From contig CP148031.1 in the NCBI GenBank assembly GCA_040500365.1, positions 2,852,001 to 2,916,000 on the forward strand: a stretch of 64,000 nt of DNA, written 5' to 3'. The translations under genes and the position numbers were made by a program. The notes under the pieces were generated by a model. The model searched no databases and was not told where the DNA came from. It was given only the letters and a program-made list of their open reading frames with translations. This DNA is from Dehalobacter alkaniphilus (lineage in GTDB: Bacteria > Bacillota > Desulfitobacteriia > Desulfitobacteriales > Syntrophobotulaceae). Below are positions 17,980-27,731 of the stretch, one piece after another (position 1 is the stretch's first letter; each line of letters starts with the position of its first letter).

Positions 17980-19509
17980 TCACTTTAGTACATAAATCGG
18001 GTAACCCTGTACGACCTCGATCTTCGGATATTCTCCTTCGATATAGCTCAACAGCCTCTCATCCTGATCCCCATATATTTTCCCCTGAATTGGCACAAAA
18101 TATTTGGCGCCTCTTGCAATATAATCATCCAGTTCCTGAATAGGATCTTTGGGTGTTGCAGCATACAGCCTAAGATTGTACCGCCAGCCTCTTCTGTCCG
18201 TTAAGTCCAGCAGACACGGATCCAGAGAACCGACCACAAGGAGATCGTCCTGATCCGTCAGCTGCTTTACTACATTTACTTGTTGCGCCATCACCGTGTT
18301 GATGGTGAACATCGGTTTGACCAGATCATAACTTTCCTTCATTAAGAGCAGTACCAATGCCACTCCTGCAATTTTTCCAACTGGACCCGAAGCCGCCCTG
18401 GCCAAAAGATTACCGGCCAGCAAACAGCACGGCACCATCAAAAATATCAGGTAATAATATGCCCGAATCTCGCTTACAATCAAGATTGCCTCGAAAATCA
18501 TCGTGATAAACCAGACCAAAAATACTTTTTGCTTTTCCCGCAGAAAAAATATTCCTGCAAGGCAAAGAAGCAGCCCGCTTATTCCAAGGGCCCTCGGCAA
18601 ATTTACCGTGAAAAAGTCAAGTGCTTCCGGACTGTAAAAGGCGGTAACCGCCTGCTTAAAAATAATATTACGGGTAATGCCCAGTGTAAATTTATACTCT
18701 GCAGCAGCAGTACTGAAATAGTAATAGCAGGCTGGAAGCGCTGCCGTAATGAAGCCGTATATCCAAAAAACGCGCATTTTCAGCCATTTCCGCCCATAAT
18801 ACTTAAAACAGAGATACATCATGGGGATTCCAATAAAAATCACAGGCGGTTTGGTCATGATTGCCAAAGCTAAAAAAAACGAGCTCAAAATAAGCAAACC
18901 GTATTTGCTTCGCAGATCGCCATAATCGCGATCATTTACATCATCATTCCTATGATTGCCGTTATTCCCATGATTCCTGTGATTGTTTCTTTGACAATCC
19001 CTGCTATTATTTTGCTTGATAATCCATCGGTTAAAATAGTAAAATCCTCCGATCCAGAACATCAGGGCTGCTGACTCCGGCATAATCGCCCGGGAATAAT
19101 ACAGATTAATCGGCAGGATCCCATAAATCAGAAGACTGTAAGCTGCTCCGTTCCACCCCAGATACAGGCGTGCCAGCAGATACAGATATAGGGCTGAGAT
19201 CAAAAAAAAAGCAATCGGAACAGCCCTTGCCAGAAAATAATGATAGCCGAATACTTTGTACAGGATCGCGATCAGATAAGTCGTAACTTGAATTTCCAAC
19301 GCCGGAATATTTGGAAACGTCCCGTCGTAGTTCAAATTGGGATGAAACGGATGAAAGTCATAACCCGCAAAATTCCTGGCGATTGATGCTGTGTCAGCCT
19401 GCCGCCAGCTCTCCTCAATTTCAACAGGACCGACATTCATATGATAGAGCCTGAGCAGAAGAATAAAAGTCAATAAGAAAAATAGGATGGTTTTTTCTCT
19501 TTTCGTCAT
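17980..19509 (-). CDS. ArnT/PMT-like integral membrane glycosyltransferase (GT39)
   Basis: About 509 residues with roughly eleven membrane segments. The first outside loop carries EIEESWRQADTASIARNF, matching the acidic catalytic loop of GT39/ArnT-type transferases that use lipid-phosphate sugars. GTG at 19518 and ATGs at 19512 and 19509 are all possible starts; 19509 has GGGG at 8 nt. Odd: a cytosol-facing loop (about residues 164-200) is a near-simple run of Asn, Arg, His, Gly and Asp encoded by repetitive DNA. It heads the three-gene set ahead of GT2 and the SMR-like gene. Confidence 0.78.
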   Translation of the reverse strand: MTKREKTILFFLLTFILLLRLYHMNVGPVEIEESWRQADTASIARNFAGYDFHPFHPNLNYDGTFPNIPALEIQVTTYLIAILYKVFGYHYFLARAVPIAFFLISALYLYLLARLYLGWNGAAYSLLIYGILPINLYYSRAIMPESAALMFWIGGFYYFNRWIIKQNNSRDCQRNNHRNHGNNGNHRNDDVNDRDYGDLRSKYGLLILSSFFLALAIMTKPPVIFIGIPMMYLCFKYYGRKWLKMRVFWIYGFITAALPACYYYFSTAAAEYKFTLGITRNIIFKQAVTAFYSPEALDFFTVNLPRALGISGLLLCLAGIFFLREKQKVFLVWFITMIFEAILIVSEIRAYYYLIFLMVPCCLLAGNLLARAASGPVGKIAGVALVLLLMKESYDLVKPMFTINTVMAQQVNVVKQLTDQDDLLVVGSLDPCLLDLTDRRGWRYNLRLYAATPKDPIQELDDYIARGAKYFVPIQGKIYGDQDERLLSYIEGEYPKIEVVQGYPIYVLK

Positions 19510-19724
19510 CATCGGCACCCCTGTTTTCAGCTATCCAATTGCTTTTATTTTTTGCTCTGTCCACCGCGGCACTCATCATTCGGCTTAGCTTTTCCTGTAT
19601 ATGGATTACCTATACTAAAACTCTTTTCAATGAAGAAAAAACCTCTTCCCTCTTGCTCGTTCGCCCTGAAGCAATGCAAGTGGAAAAGAAGCTTAAATGA
19701 AGTCAACGCTTTTGGATTGTATAG

Positions 19725-20321
19725 TTATCGTCGCCGAAGCTGCCTCTTGGTTTCAACTTCCCACCAGTTAAAAGCTTCTTCTTCCTCCGTGAGTTCCGGT
19801 TTTTTGCTGCACAGTTCGTAGATCCGGGCCCTTTCCGCATCCGGGTCTTCACCGTACCAACTGGAATTGCTCCGAATCTCAGTTGTGGATTTCCGGTCTT
19901 CCTCTAACGGCCATTTCGATCGCACCAGACTGTTTGGATGCGATATACTGTTTAGCCGTTCATAAGAAACACGTTCAGAGCCAAGAAAACCTGTACCGAG
20001 TACCCCTGCCAGCAATCCAAGACCTATTCCCTCGGAAATGATTTTGACGGCGCCAAGGCTTTCAATTGGAAAATAAAGAGCCAAAAGCAGTATGCCAACC
20101 ACAGCATATCCCCCGGCAGCCAGTCCTGCAGGAAGTAGCCGGCCGGAATCTCTGCTGGCTCGAAAACCGGCTATCAGGCAACTCAGCAAAAGACCAAAAT
20201 CTACAAGATAGGCGATTATCTTTTCATCAATTCCAGCCAGCGTTGTGACCAGTACAGCCAGGAGAGTCAGAACCGTGACGAGCAGACCTATGGTAATGCC
20301 TTTTAGAATGCTTGTTCCCAT
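19725..20321 (-). CDS. TIGR04086-type membrane protein
   Basis: 198 residues: about 118 residues with four membrane segments, then a 75-residue hydrophilic, Glu/Arg-rich tail. The membrane part matches the TIGR04086 family of small Firmicute (largely spore-former) proteins of unknown function. The tail looks lineage-specific. It stands alone between GT39 and an exchanger gene. No function assigned. Confidence 0.65.
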   Translation of the reverse strand: MGTSILKGITIGLLVTVLTLLAVLVTTLAGIDEKIIAYLVDFGLLLSCLIAGFRASRDSGRLLPAGLAAGGYAVVGILLLALYFPIESLGAVKIISEGIGLGLLAGVLGTGFLGSERVSYERLNSISHPNSLVRSKWPLEEDRKSTTEIRSNSSWYGEDPDAERARIYELCSKKPELTEEEEAFNWWEVETKRQLRRR

Positions 20322-20438
20322 AAAAAATCACCCGGTTTCATATATTATCCTATTATAATATATTAAAACCGGGATAACCTTTATTCATAGTTTTGGGAAC
20401 ATTTGTCTATTTTTTTCTGTGATATCTTCCGCTCGGGA

Positions 20439-21428
20439 TTAAATCGCTCTTAGGGAAAGGAATAAGAAGATCGCATAGAATACCCCGCCAATCATCAGGA
20501 TTGCAGGATAGAGGGTTTTCGTTTTGACGATGATGAAATACTGAAGGGATGCGGAGGCTAGGGCAAGCAGCGCACTGACCAGGGCCAGCGGTTCCAGAAC
20601 CCAGGAGGTCAGCGAAATGCCAATTGCCGGAATGACCGAGCTCTGGAAGACCATTGCTCCGGTGATATTTCCCATGGCCAATGTGTCTTTACCACGACGC
20701 ACCCAGAGAACACTGTTGAATTTCTCCGGCAGTTCAGTTGCAATTGGCGTAATGATAATTGCCAGGATGAACACTGGGATTCCGGCAGCCGTCGATACAG
20801 CCTGAACAGAATTAATGAACAGTTCCGCACCCGCAATGATAATTGCAAGCGCAGCTATAATCTGAACGAATACGACAATCAGCTTAGGCTCCCCCCTGCG
20901 GGAAAAGTAGCACACAGGAAGTTCCTCTTCTAAATTCGCTTCACCATGGCTTGATTTGATTGTCCGGTAAACATAGGCACAATAAGCCCCCACAAGAACA
21001 ATCACAATCAGCATTTTCAAAGAGTGTGTCGGTAAAAAGGAAGCAACGATTGCGAGTAAATAGACAATCAGAAAAAACTTCAGATCCCGCTCAATGACTT
21101 CCGGATGAATATACATCGGTCTGTTTGTTCTTCGGAAAATCAGCACAGCAATCCCTGTGACGAAAAAAGCAAGTGTTCCAAGCATAAACGGCGCTCCTAA
21201 AATTGCCCCTATTCCAATGTCATGCCCGCTTGCACCGCTGGAGGTTAGAATCGCGAGAATGGGAATCAATGTTTCAGGCAAAGCGGTTCCTACCGCGGCA
21301 AAGATACTGCCAACAGCCCCTTCACCCAAATTGAGTTTCCTGCCAAGCCACTCTATTCCGTTTGTAAACACTTCTGCACCAAGAAGAATAATACCCAGAC
21401 TGACAACCAAAAAAATTATATCGATCAT
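20439..21428 (-). CDS. Sodium/calcium exchanger family (CaCA) antiporter
   Basis: 329 residues with about ten membrane segments and two inverted alpha repeats: AAVGTALPETLIPI in the first half and TPIATELPEKFNSV in the second, the ion-site signatures of the CaCA/YrbG group. A hydrophilic loop separates the halves. GGGAG lies 7 nt before ATG 21428. Single gene. The transported ion (Ca2+, other divalent, or K+ linked) is not decided by sequence. Confidence 0.85.
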   Translation of the reverse strand: MIDIIFLVVSLGIILLGAEVFTNGIEWLGRKLNLGEGAVGSIFAAVGTALPETLIPILAILTSSGASGHDIGIGAILGAPFMLGTLAFFVTGIAVLIFRRTNRPMYIHPEVIERDLKFFLIVYLLAIVASFLPTHSLKMLIVIVLVGAYCAYVYRTIKSSHGEANLEEELPVCYFSRRGEPKLIVVFVQIIAALAIIIAGAELFINSVQAVSTAAGIPVFILAIIITPIATELPEKFNSVLWVRRGKDTLAMGNITGAMVFQSSVIPAIGISLTSWVLEPLALVSALLALASASLQYFIIVKTKTLYPAILMIGGVFYAIFLFLSLRAI

Positions 21429-21584
21429 TTTTTATCTCCCGTTTAGCTCAATAAACATTCTCTTAAACTATTAATTCAAAGCTATTAATGTTATTATTTT
21501 CCATATAATTCTTTATTATTCTATGTTTCATTTTGCATTACTCTTCAAAATCTATTGCTCTTCTCCATCGATTATTCTTCCGGA

Positions 21585-22196
21585 TCACTCTCCGGGCTTG
21601 TCTTCCGCATCAGGAAAGATAATATCATCCATGGCCTGATTTAGCTCCTGAAGGCCGGTACCGTCCTCTGAAGAAAAAGGAATAATCGTCTTCCAGTCCG
21701 ACATTTTGAAAGATTCCGCAATGATTTTGAGATATTTGGGTCGTTGCCCCCTCGCAATCTTATCTGCTTTTGTCGCTACCACCAGAACAGGTATGTTGTT
21801 GACCTTAAGCATTTCCAGCATCATCCTGTCTTCCTCGGTCGGCTGATGGCGGATATCAACCAGCTGAATGACGCCTTTCAAATTTTCACGCAGACGAAAG
21901 TACGTCTGCATCATCTTCCCCCACTGCATTCGGGTCTCCTGAGACACTTTTGCATAGCCATAACCCGGTAAATCAACAAGATACCATTCATCATTAATAT
22001 TAAAAAAATTGATCGTCTGCGTTTTGCCGGGCGTTTTGCCGACCTTGGCCAGCCCCTTTCGATTGACAAGCTTATTGATCAAAGAAGACTTTCCTACATT
22101 GGAACGGCCTGAGACAGCCAGCTCCGGCCTTGTTCCCTCAGGATACTGCTGCGGCTTCACTGCCGAAATCATAAATTCAGCTTTACGAAAAATCAC
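21585..22196 (-). CDS. engB: Ribosome biogenesis GTPase EngB/YsxC
   Basis: TRAFAC GTPase needed for late 50S assembly. 203 residues: G1 GRSNVGKSSL (about 30-39), G2 KTPGKTQTIN, G3 DLPGYG, G4 TKADK, G5 FSSEDGTG. The start is GTG at 22196 behind GAGGTG. It follows lon with a 279-nt gap that contains a hairpin repeat; the order lonB-lon-engB is common in this clade. The acidic C-terminal tail is ordinary. Confidence 0.96.
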   Translation of the reverse strand: MIFRKAEFMISAVKPQQYPEGTRPELAVSGRSNVGKSSLINKLVNRKGLAKVGKTPGKTQTINFFNINDEWYLVDLPGYGYAKVSQETRMQWGKMMQTYFRLRENLKGVIQLVDIRHQPTEEDRMMLEMLKVNNIPVLVVATKADKIARGQRPKYLKIIAESFKMSDWKTIIPFSSEDGTGLQELNQAMDDIIFPDAEDKPGE

Positions 22197-22308
22197 ACTA
22201 TCACCTCAACGGAACATCGTGAGTACAATATCCCAACTATGTTATGTCCCAACTATGTCCTTAAACATCAACAGCTAATATTGTACTCCAAAATCGGGAT
22301 TAATCCAA

Positions 22309-22422
22309 GGGAGACAAATACATCGGGAGACCGACTAAGGAGTTAGAAAACAAAGGAAAACACAGAGGGACGTTTTCTTTGTTTCCTCTGAAACAAGATA
22401 CTAAAACGCCCCTCTGTCTCCC
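22309..22422. repeat. REP-like imperfect palindrome between lon and engB
   Basis: ACAGAGGGACGTTTT (22362-22376) pairs with AAAACGCCCCTCTGT (22403-22417). GGGAGAC (at 22309 and 22325) pairs with GTCTCCC (22416-22422). The arms and purine-rich interior resemble Firmicute REP-type extragenic hairpins. This is the only copy I see in the window. Confidence 0.55.
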
Positions 22423-22475
22423 GTCTGCCGGTATATAAGACTGAAACCTGTTTAGCAGCAGATTATTTGAGCTGC

Positions 22476-24860
22476 TTACAGCGGCCTGCTTTCAGGCTGC
22501 GTAAAATCCGTGTTATAGACCGGCAGCTGCGGCAGAAATTCTTGTGATTTAGAAACCGGAAGAAGGGCTATATCCAGAACTTCCTCCATTCGTTTGACAA
22601 AACGGAATTCCAGTTCTTTCCTGATTTCTTCCGGAATTTCTTCCAGGTCCTTCAGGTTCTTTTCGGGAAGAATAATCGTTTTGATACCCGCCCTGTGTGC
22701 GGCCAGCACCTTTTCCTTCAGTCCGCCAATCGGCAGCACATTGCCGCGTAGGGTGATCTCTCCAGTCATCGCAACATCCTGACGGACAGCTCTGGAAGAA
22801 AGCGCCGAAGCCATTGCCGTCGCCATCGTGATGCCGGCGGACGGTCCGTCCTTCGGTACAGCTCCCTCCGGCACATGAATGTGCAAATCAAGCTGATCGT
22901 AAAAATCCTTGCTAATCCCCAAGCTCTCAGCCTGGGAACGGACAAATGTCAATCCTGCCTGCGCCGATTCTTTCATCACATCGCCGAGTTTTCCAGTCAG
23001 CGTCAGTCTTCCTTTGCCTGCCAGAGGCGTAGCTTCAATGGTCAGTACATCTCCTCCGACTTCAGTATAAGCCAGGCCGACGGCAGCGCCGATCTCCGGT
23101 TCCAAGCCTACTGTTCGGTAAAAATAGCGGGGGGCTCCGAGCAGGGTTTCAATATCTTCCGGTGTCAGCGTCCTCGGCTCCCATTCCTTTTTCACGACAC
23201 GGACCGCTACTTTACGCAACACATTAGCAATTTCGCGTTCCAAATTCCTGACTCCGGATTCCCTGGTATAACCCCGGACAATCTTCAGGACGCAGGCGCT
23301 ATCCAGCCGGACAACAATCTCTTTCAACCCATGCACTTTCATCTGTTTCGGTACGAGGTGCCGAACCGCAATATTGACTTTTTCATCTTCGGTATAGCCG
23401 CTTAAATGAATGACTTCCATCCTGTCCAGAAGTGGACGCGGAATATTTTCGATATAGTTGGCTGTCATGATAAACAGCACTTTGGAAAGATCAAATGGAA
23501 CCTCCAGATAGTGATCCGCATAGGAATGATTCTGCTCCGGATCAAGCACTTCAAGCATGGCAGAAGCAGGATCCCCGCGAAAGTCTGAAGACATTTTATC
23601 AATTTCATCAAATAGAAAGACCGGATTTTTCGTTTCCGCCTTGCGTATCCCCTGGATCACCCTGCCAGGTAATGCGCCGATATACGTCCGGCGGTGACCT
23701 CTGATCTCCGCCTCATCGCGAACGCCGCCCAAGGACATTCTGACGAACTTGCGGTCCAGAGACCTCGCAATGGATTTCGCGAGTGAGGTTTTACCTACTC
23801 CGGGCGGTCCGATAAAGCAAAGTATCGGGCTGCGCATATTTGGCGTCAGTTTACGGATAGAAAGATACTCCAGGATCCGCTCCTTGACTTTCTCCAGACC
23901 ATAGTGGTCTTCTTCCAATATTTTTTCAGCCTTATGCATATCCCCTTTGTCCCTGCTCGCCTTATTCCAGGGGAGTGCGATGATCCAGTCAATATACGTC
24001 CGGACAACGGTTCCTTCAGCGGAAGCTGCAGCCATTTTTTCGAGGCGGTCCAGTTCTTTCAAAGCCTTTTCCTTGGCCTCATCCGTCAGATTCGCCTTTT
24101 CGATCTTCTCTTTATATTCTTCAATTTCAGCCTGTTTTTCATCCTTGTCGCCCAGCTCTTTCTGGATCGCTTTAATCTGCTCCCGCAGGTAATATTCTTT
24201 CTGGGCCTTTTCCATCTGTTTTCGGACCCTGAGCCCAATGCGTCTTTCCAGCTCGAGAATCTCGATTTCACGCATGATCAGTTCGGTGAGCTTTTCCAGA
24301 CGTTCGCTTACATCAATCGCGCCAAGAACCGCCTGTTTATCCTCTATCTTTAAATTCAGGTGGGAAGCCACCAAATCAGCCATCCGACCGGGCTCTTTTA
24401 CAGCAAGCACCGATCCAATCGCTTCGGGGGATACTTTTTTGCTGAGACGCGCATATTCCTCAAACTGGTGGGTCAGACTTCTGGTCATATTCTCCAATTC
24501 GGGGGTCATACGCTCATTACCGGAGAATCTTTCTACCTGCGCTTTAAAGAAAGGATCTTCCGCCAAAAATTCTTTGACCTCGGCACGGCAGATCCCCTCG
24601 ACGAGAACGCGCATTGTCCCGCCGGGAAGTCTCAAAAGCTGTTTTATATCGACAATTGTGCCTACTGTATACAGATCATCAATCGTCGGACTGTCTATTT
24701 CCATTTCCTTTTGCGATAGTAGAAGAATCTGGCGATCCAAGAGCATTGCTTCCTCAATGGCTGCCATGGATCTTTCCCTGCCAACATCAAGATGAATCAC
24801 CATATAGGGAAAGACAAGGATTCCTCTAAGCGGAAGGATCGGTATCTCTCTTTCTTGCAT
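22476..24860 (-). CDS. lon: ATP-dependent Lon protease
   Basis: Cytosolic AAA+ serine protease for misfolded and regulatory proteins. 794 residues, family length: N-terminal substrate domain (about 1-200), coiled coil (about 205-285), Walker A GPPGVGKTS (about 352), Walker B FLFDEIDKM, and the protease domain with the Ser of PKDGPSAGITM and a downstream Lys dyad partner. GGGGAG lies 7 nt before the ATG. It starts 38 nt after lonB ends, on the same strand. No CIRCE or other operator was recognised upstream. Confidence 0.97.
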   Translation of the reverse strand: MQEREIPILPLRGILVFPYMVIHLDVGRERSMAAIEEAMLLDRQILLLSQKEMEIDSPTIDDLYTVGTIVDIKQLLRLPGGTMRVLVEGICRAEVKEFLAEDPFFKAQVERFSGNERMTPELENMTRSLTHQFEEYARLSKKVSPEAIGSVLAVKEPGRMADLVASHLNLKIEDKQAVLGAIDVSERLEKLTELIMREIEILELERRIGLRVRKQMEKAQKEYYLREQIKAIQKELGDKDEKQAEIEEYKEKIEKANLTDEAKEKALKELDRLEKMAAASAEGTVVRTYIDWIIALPWNKASRDKGDMHKAEKILEEDHYGLEKVKERILEYLSIRKLTPNMRSPILCFIGPPGVGKTSLAKSIARSLDRKFVRMSLGGVRDEAEIRGHRRTYIGALPGRVIQGIRKAETKNPVFLFDEIDKMSSDFRGDPASAMLEVLDPEQNHSYADHYLEVPFDLSKVLFIMTANYIENIPRPLLDRMEVIHLSGYTEDEKVNIAVRHLVPKQMKVHGLKEIVVRLDSACVLKIVRGYTRESGVRNLEREIANVLRKVAVRVVKKEWEPRTLTPEDIETLLGAPRYFYRTVGLEPEIGAAVGLAYTEVGGDVLTIEATPLAGKGRLTLTGKLGDVMKESAQAGLTFVRSQAESLGISKDFYDQLDLHIHVPEGAVPKDGPSAGITMATAMASALSSRAVRQDVAMTGEITLRGNVLPIGGLKEKVLAAHRAGIKTIILPEKNLKDLEEIPEEIRKELEFRFVKRMEEVLDIALLPVSKSQEFLPQLPVYNTDFTQPESRPL

Positions 24861-24898
24861 AATTTATCTCCCCTCAAAAGACTTGTCAGTGCTATATT

Positions 24899-26644
24899 TT
24901 AACACGGTTTACCTTGTTCATGCAAATTGCCGGATGGAATTTTTATCCTTTTCAGCACTTTATTCAGCGACACCTCCTTTTCCGACAAATCCACTTCAAT
25001 CATGTCGGCGGCTGGCAGAACAGGTTGCAGTACTGCATTCAATATCTCATCGAGCGTTTCCACCGGAATGATCTGGATGTCCTTTTCCCAGTGAGCAAAC
25101 CTGGCCTGCCAGTTTTCCTGCGGAATAAATACTTTTTTACACCCTGACTGGACGGCTGCCTCAATTTTGGCACTGATCCCGCCAACCGGTTTTACTCTGC
25201 CCCGGATCGATAACTCCCCGGTCATAGCTGCGGTATTGTCTACCTTGCATTTCTTAATTGCTGAATACACCGCGGTCGCCATTGCTGTCCCTGCAGACGG
25301 ACCATCCATTGGAACTCCCCCGGGGAAATTGACATGGATATCGTAATGACGCGGTTCAATCCTATGCTCCCGGCAAAGCACCGTCAGAACATTTTCCAGT
25401 GAGGAGCGCGCCATACTTTTCCGGCGCGTTTTTTTACCCTCATAACCTGATTCTTCCTCTTCAACAATTCCGGTTACATAGAGCTCTCCCTTACGGTTCT
25501 TTACCGGGTAGGCTGTGACCTCGATTTCCAGGAGCATGCCAAGGTTTGCTCCGTAGATTGCTAGGCCGTTAACCAATCCAATCTGGGGAAAAGGCGGAAT
25601 TTTTTTCTCCGGCCTTGGCGTGTATTGTCCGGTCATAACCACCCATTCGATATTCTCCTCATCGATACAGCAATGGCCTTCATTTTGAACGACTCCGGCT
25701 GCCAGCTGCACGATATTGACAGCTTCTCTGCCGTTCGTGGCGTATTTTTTAAGAACTTCCAATGCTCTGTCTGTGATCTCTATATCAATTTTTTCGGCAG
25801 CGTTTTTGGCAATGACTGCAATTTCCTCCGGCTGAAGCGCCCTGAAGAAAATTTCCATACAGCGTGAGCGTACTGCCGCCGGTATTTCCTCCGGTCTTCT
25901 GGTCGTCGCACCGATCATTCTAAAATCTGCCGGCAAGCCGTTTTGGAAAATATCGTGGATGTGCTCAGGGACATTGCTGTCCTCAGAGCTGTAGTACGAG
26001 CTTTCCAAAATAACCTTGCGGTCCTCCATCACTTTAAGCAGTTTATTAATTTGGATAGTGTGAAGTTCACCAATTTCATCAATAAAAAGAATCCCACCGT
26101 GGGCTTTGGTGACTGCACCCATCTTAGGCTGCGGTATTCCCGCCATCCCCATGGCGCCAGCTCCCTGATAAATCGGATCATGGACAGAACCAATCAGCGG
26201 GTCAGCGATCCCTCTCTCATCGAATCTGGCCGTCGTACCGTCAATTTCAATAAATTTTGCCTCACTTTTAAACGGTGAGAGCGAATTTTTCATAGCTTCT
26301 TGAAGGACAAGCCTGGCTGCGGCTGTTTTACCGACGCCCGGAGGCCCGTACAGCAGGACATGCTGGGGATTCGGCCCGCACAAAGCAGCCCGAAGTGCTT
26401 TCACGCCTTCTTTTTGTCCAATGATCTCCGCAAAGACTTCCGGTCTGGTCTTTTCCGACAGCGGGATCGTCAAAGATATTTTACGCATTCTTTGCAGCTT
26501 TTCTTTTTGTTTCACGGACTCCTTCTCCACAGCAGATCTCGTCGAGTACTGCTGCCTTAACATCGTCCAGAAATAAATCCCGACAACCAATACAAAAGCC
26601 AGCTGAATCATCGCCAGTAGTGACCCAAACCCTAAACCTTCCAT
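24899..26644 (-). CDS. lonB: Membrane-anchored ATP-dependent protease LonB
   Basis: 581 residues: an N-terminal membrane segment (about 8-28), AAA+ domain with Walker A GPPGVGKTA and Walker B FIDEIGELH, and a Lon-type protease domain with catalytic Ser in MDGPSAGTAM. In Bacillus LonB is forespore-linked; here it sits directly upstream of lon, as in Peptococcaceae. AGGAGG lies 7 nt before the ATG. It is divergent from the SPFH gene, with a 200-nt shared control region. Confidence 0.95.
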   Translation of the reverse strand: MEGLGFGSLLAMIQLAFVLVVGIYFWTMLRQQYSTRSAVEKESVKQKEKLQRMRKISLTIPLSEKTRPEVFAEIIGQKEGVKALRAALCGPNPQHVLLYGPPGVGKTAAARLVLQEAMKNSLSPFKSEAKFIEIDGTTARFDERGIADPLIGSVHDPIYQGAGAMGMAGIPQPKMGAVTKAHGGILFIDEIGELHTIQINKLLKVMEDRKVILESSYYSSEDSNVPEHIHDIFQNGLPADFRMIGATTRRPEEIPAAVRSRCMEIFFRALQPEEIAVIAKNAAEKIDIEITDRALEVLKKYATNGREAVNIVQLAAGVVQNEGHCCIDEENIEWVVMTGQYTPRPEKKIPPFPQIGLVNGLAIYGANLGMLLEIEVTAYPVKNRKGELYVTGIVEEEESGYEGKKTRRKSMARSSLENVLTVLCREHRIEPRHYDIHVNFPGGVPMDGPSAGTAMATAVYSAIKKCKVDNTAAMTGELSIRGRVKPVGGISAKIEAAVQSGCKKVFIPQENWQARFAHWEKDIQIIPVETLDEILNAVLQPVLPAADMIEVDLSEKEVSLNKVLKRIKIPSGNLHEQGKPC

Positions 26645-26732
26645 TCCTGTACCTCCTGCTCAAGACTCTCTATGTAGTATTTACCAGATCAGAAGATTCA
26701 AAACATATTGCCAAAATCACCCGCAGAACCAG

Positions 26733-26761
26733 TTGCATTAATCATATTAAAGTGATATCAT
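26733..26761 (+). promoter_or_regulatory. Promoter for SPFH gene
   Basis: -35 TTGCAT, 17-nt spacer, -10 TATCAT with TGA extension. The start point would lie near 26768, leaving a leader of about 75 nt. Confidence 0.45.
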
Positions 26762-26771
26762 TATCATATCA
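26753..26771. promoter_or_regulatory. Palindromic operator candidate (Fur-like)
   Basis: TGATAT-N7-ATATCA, also readable as the Fur-like 7+7 pattern TGATATC/ATTATCA. It overlaps the -10 box of the SPFH promoter, where a repressor would block transcription. The regulator is not identified. Confidence 0.35.
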
Positions 26772-26783
26772 ATTAAATGTATG

Positions 26784-26825
26784 ATCCAGTTGTTTGGTCC
26801 AGTTCGATCAAACTGGATTTTTCTC
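26784..26825 (+). terminator. Attenuator-like hairpin in SPFH leader
   Basis: ATCCAGTT (26784) and a second CCAGTT (26799) compete for AACTGGAT, followed by TTTTTCT, ending about 20 nt before the SPFH start. This is the layout of a leader terminator with an alternative pairing. Confidence 0.4.
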
Positions 26826-26844
26826 CAAGAAAGGATGATAAACT

Positions 26845-27708
26845 ATGATCGAAAAAAAAGTATGGAAAATTAACGGGTTCTTAGGCATTCTCATTTTTTT
26901 AGCCCTTTTAGCTGCAACAGTATTTAATGTTATCGCCTCAGTCAAAGAAACAGGATTCACGAATATCGTACTGGCAGTGATTCTGCTTCTTCTGGCACTG
27001 ATTGTGTCAACCGGCATCCAGGTTGTCCAGCCAAATCAAGCCAAAGTACTGACATTCTTCGGCAGCTATATTGGCAGCATTCGCGAACCTGGCATCTGGA
27101 TGACGGTTCCGTTCGTTGCCGCAAAAAAGATTTCCCTAAAAGTCCGCAACTTCAACAGTGAGCGTTTGAAAGTCAATGATGTCGACGGCAATCCGATTGA
27201 AATTGCTGCGGTTGTCGTGATCAAAGTGGTTGACTCTGCTAAAGCTGTATTTGATGTAGACAATTATGAACAGTTTGTAGAAATCCAAAGTGAGACAGCA
27301 TTGCGCCATGTTGCAACCAAATATCCTTATGACAATTATGAAGAAGGTGACGTTTCCTTAAGGGGCAACACCGAGGAAGTAGCCGAAGAAATTGCGAAGG
27401 AACTTCAGGAGCGCCTTACACTTGCCGGCGTGGAAGTAATTGAAGCCCGCCTGACCCACCTGGCCTATGCCACCGAGATTGCGAGCGCCATGCTTCAGAG
27501 GCAACAGGCCAACGCAATCCTGGCCGCCCGTCAGAAAATTGTGGAAGGTGCTGTCGGAATGGCCCAGATGGCCATTCAGCAGTTGGAAAACAGCGGGACA
27601 ATTGAACTTGACGACGAACGCAAGATGGCAATGATCAACAACCTACTTGTCGCAATTGTCTCCGACCGTTCAGCCCAGCCAGTACTCAATACCGGCACCC
27701 TTTATTAA
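26845..27708 (+). CDS. SPFH/band-7 domain membrane protein
   Basis: 287 residues: two N-terminal membrane segments (about 8-28 and 33-53), an SPFH domain (about 57-215), and a C-terminal helical part. It is of the prohibitin/stomatin-like type (RQQANAILAARQKIVEGAV). Such proteins form membrane microdomain rings; the precise role of this subgroup is unknown. AAAGGA precedes the ATG. It is followed after 23 nt by a 54-residue ribbon-helix-helix protein on the same strand, a pairing found in many genomes. Confidence 0.85.
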   Translation: MIEKKVWKINGFLGILIFLALLAATVFNVIASVKETGFTNIVLAVILLLLALIVSTGIQVVQPNQAKVLTFFGSYIGSIREPGIWMTVPFVAAKKISLKVRNFNSERLKVNDVDGNPIEIAAVVVIKVVDSAKAVFDVDNYEQFVEIQSETALRHVATKYPYDNYEEGDVSLRGNTEEVAEEIAKELQERLTLAGVEVIEARLTHLAYATEIASAMLQRQQANAILAARQKIVEGAVGMAQMAIQQLENSGTIELDDERKMAMINNLLVAIVSDRSAQPVLNTGTLY

Positions 27709-27731
27709 AAAGCGTCGGCAGGAGCAGGATA

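Noticed and set aside
19552..19821. Plus-strand 89-codon frame after GT39
   Set aside because: It overlaps the TIGR04086-type gene antisense, lacks a ribosome site and has Ser/Leu-rich shadow composition.
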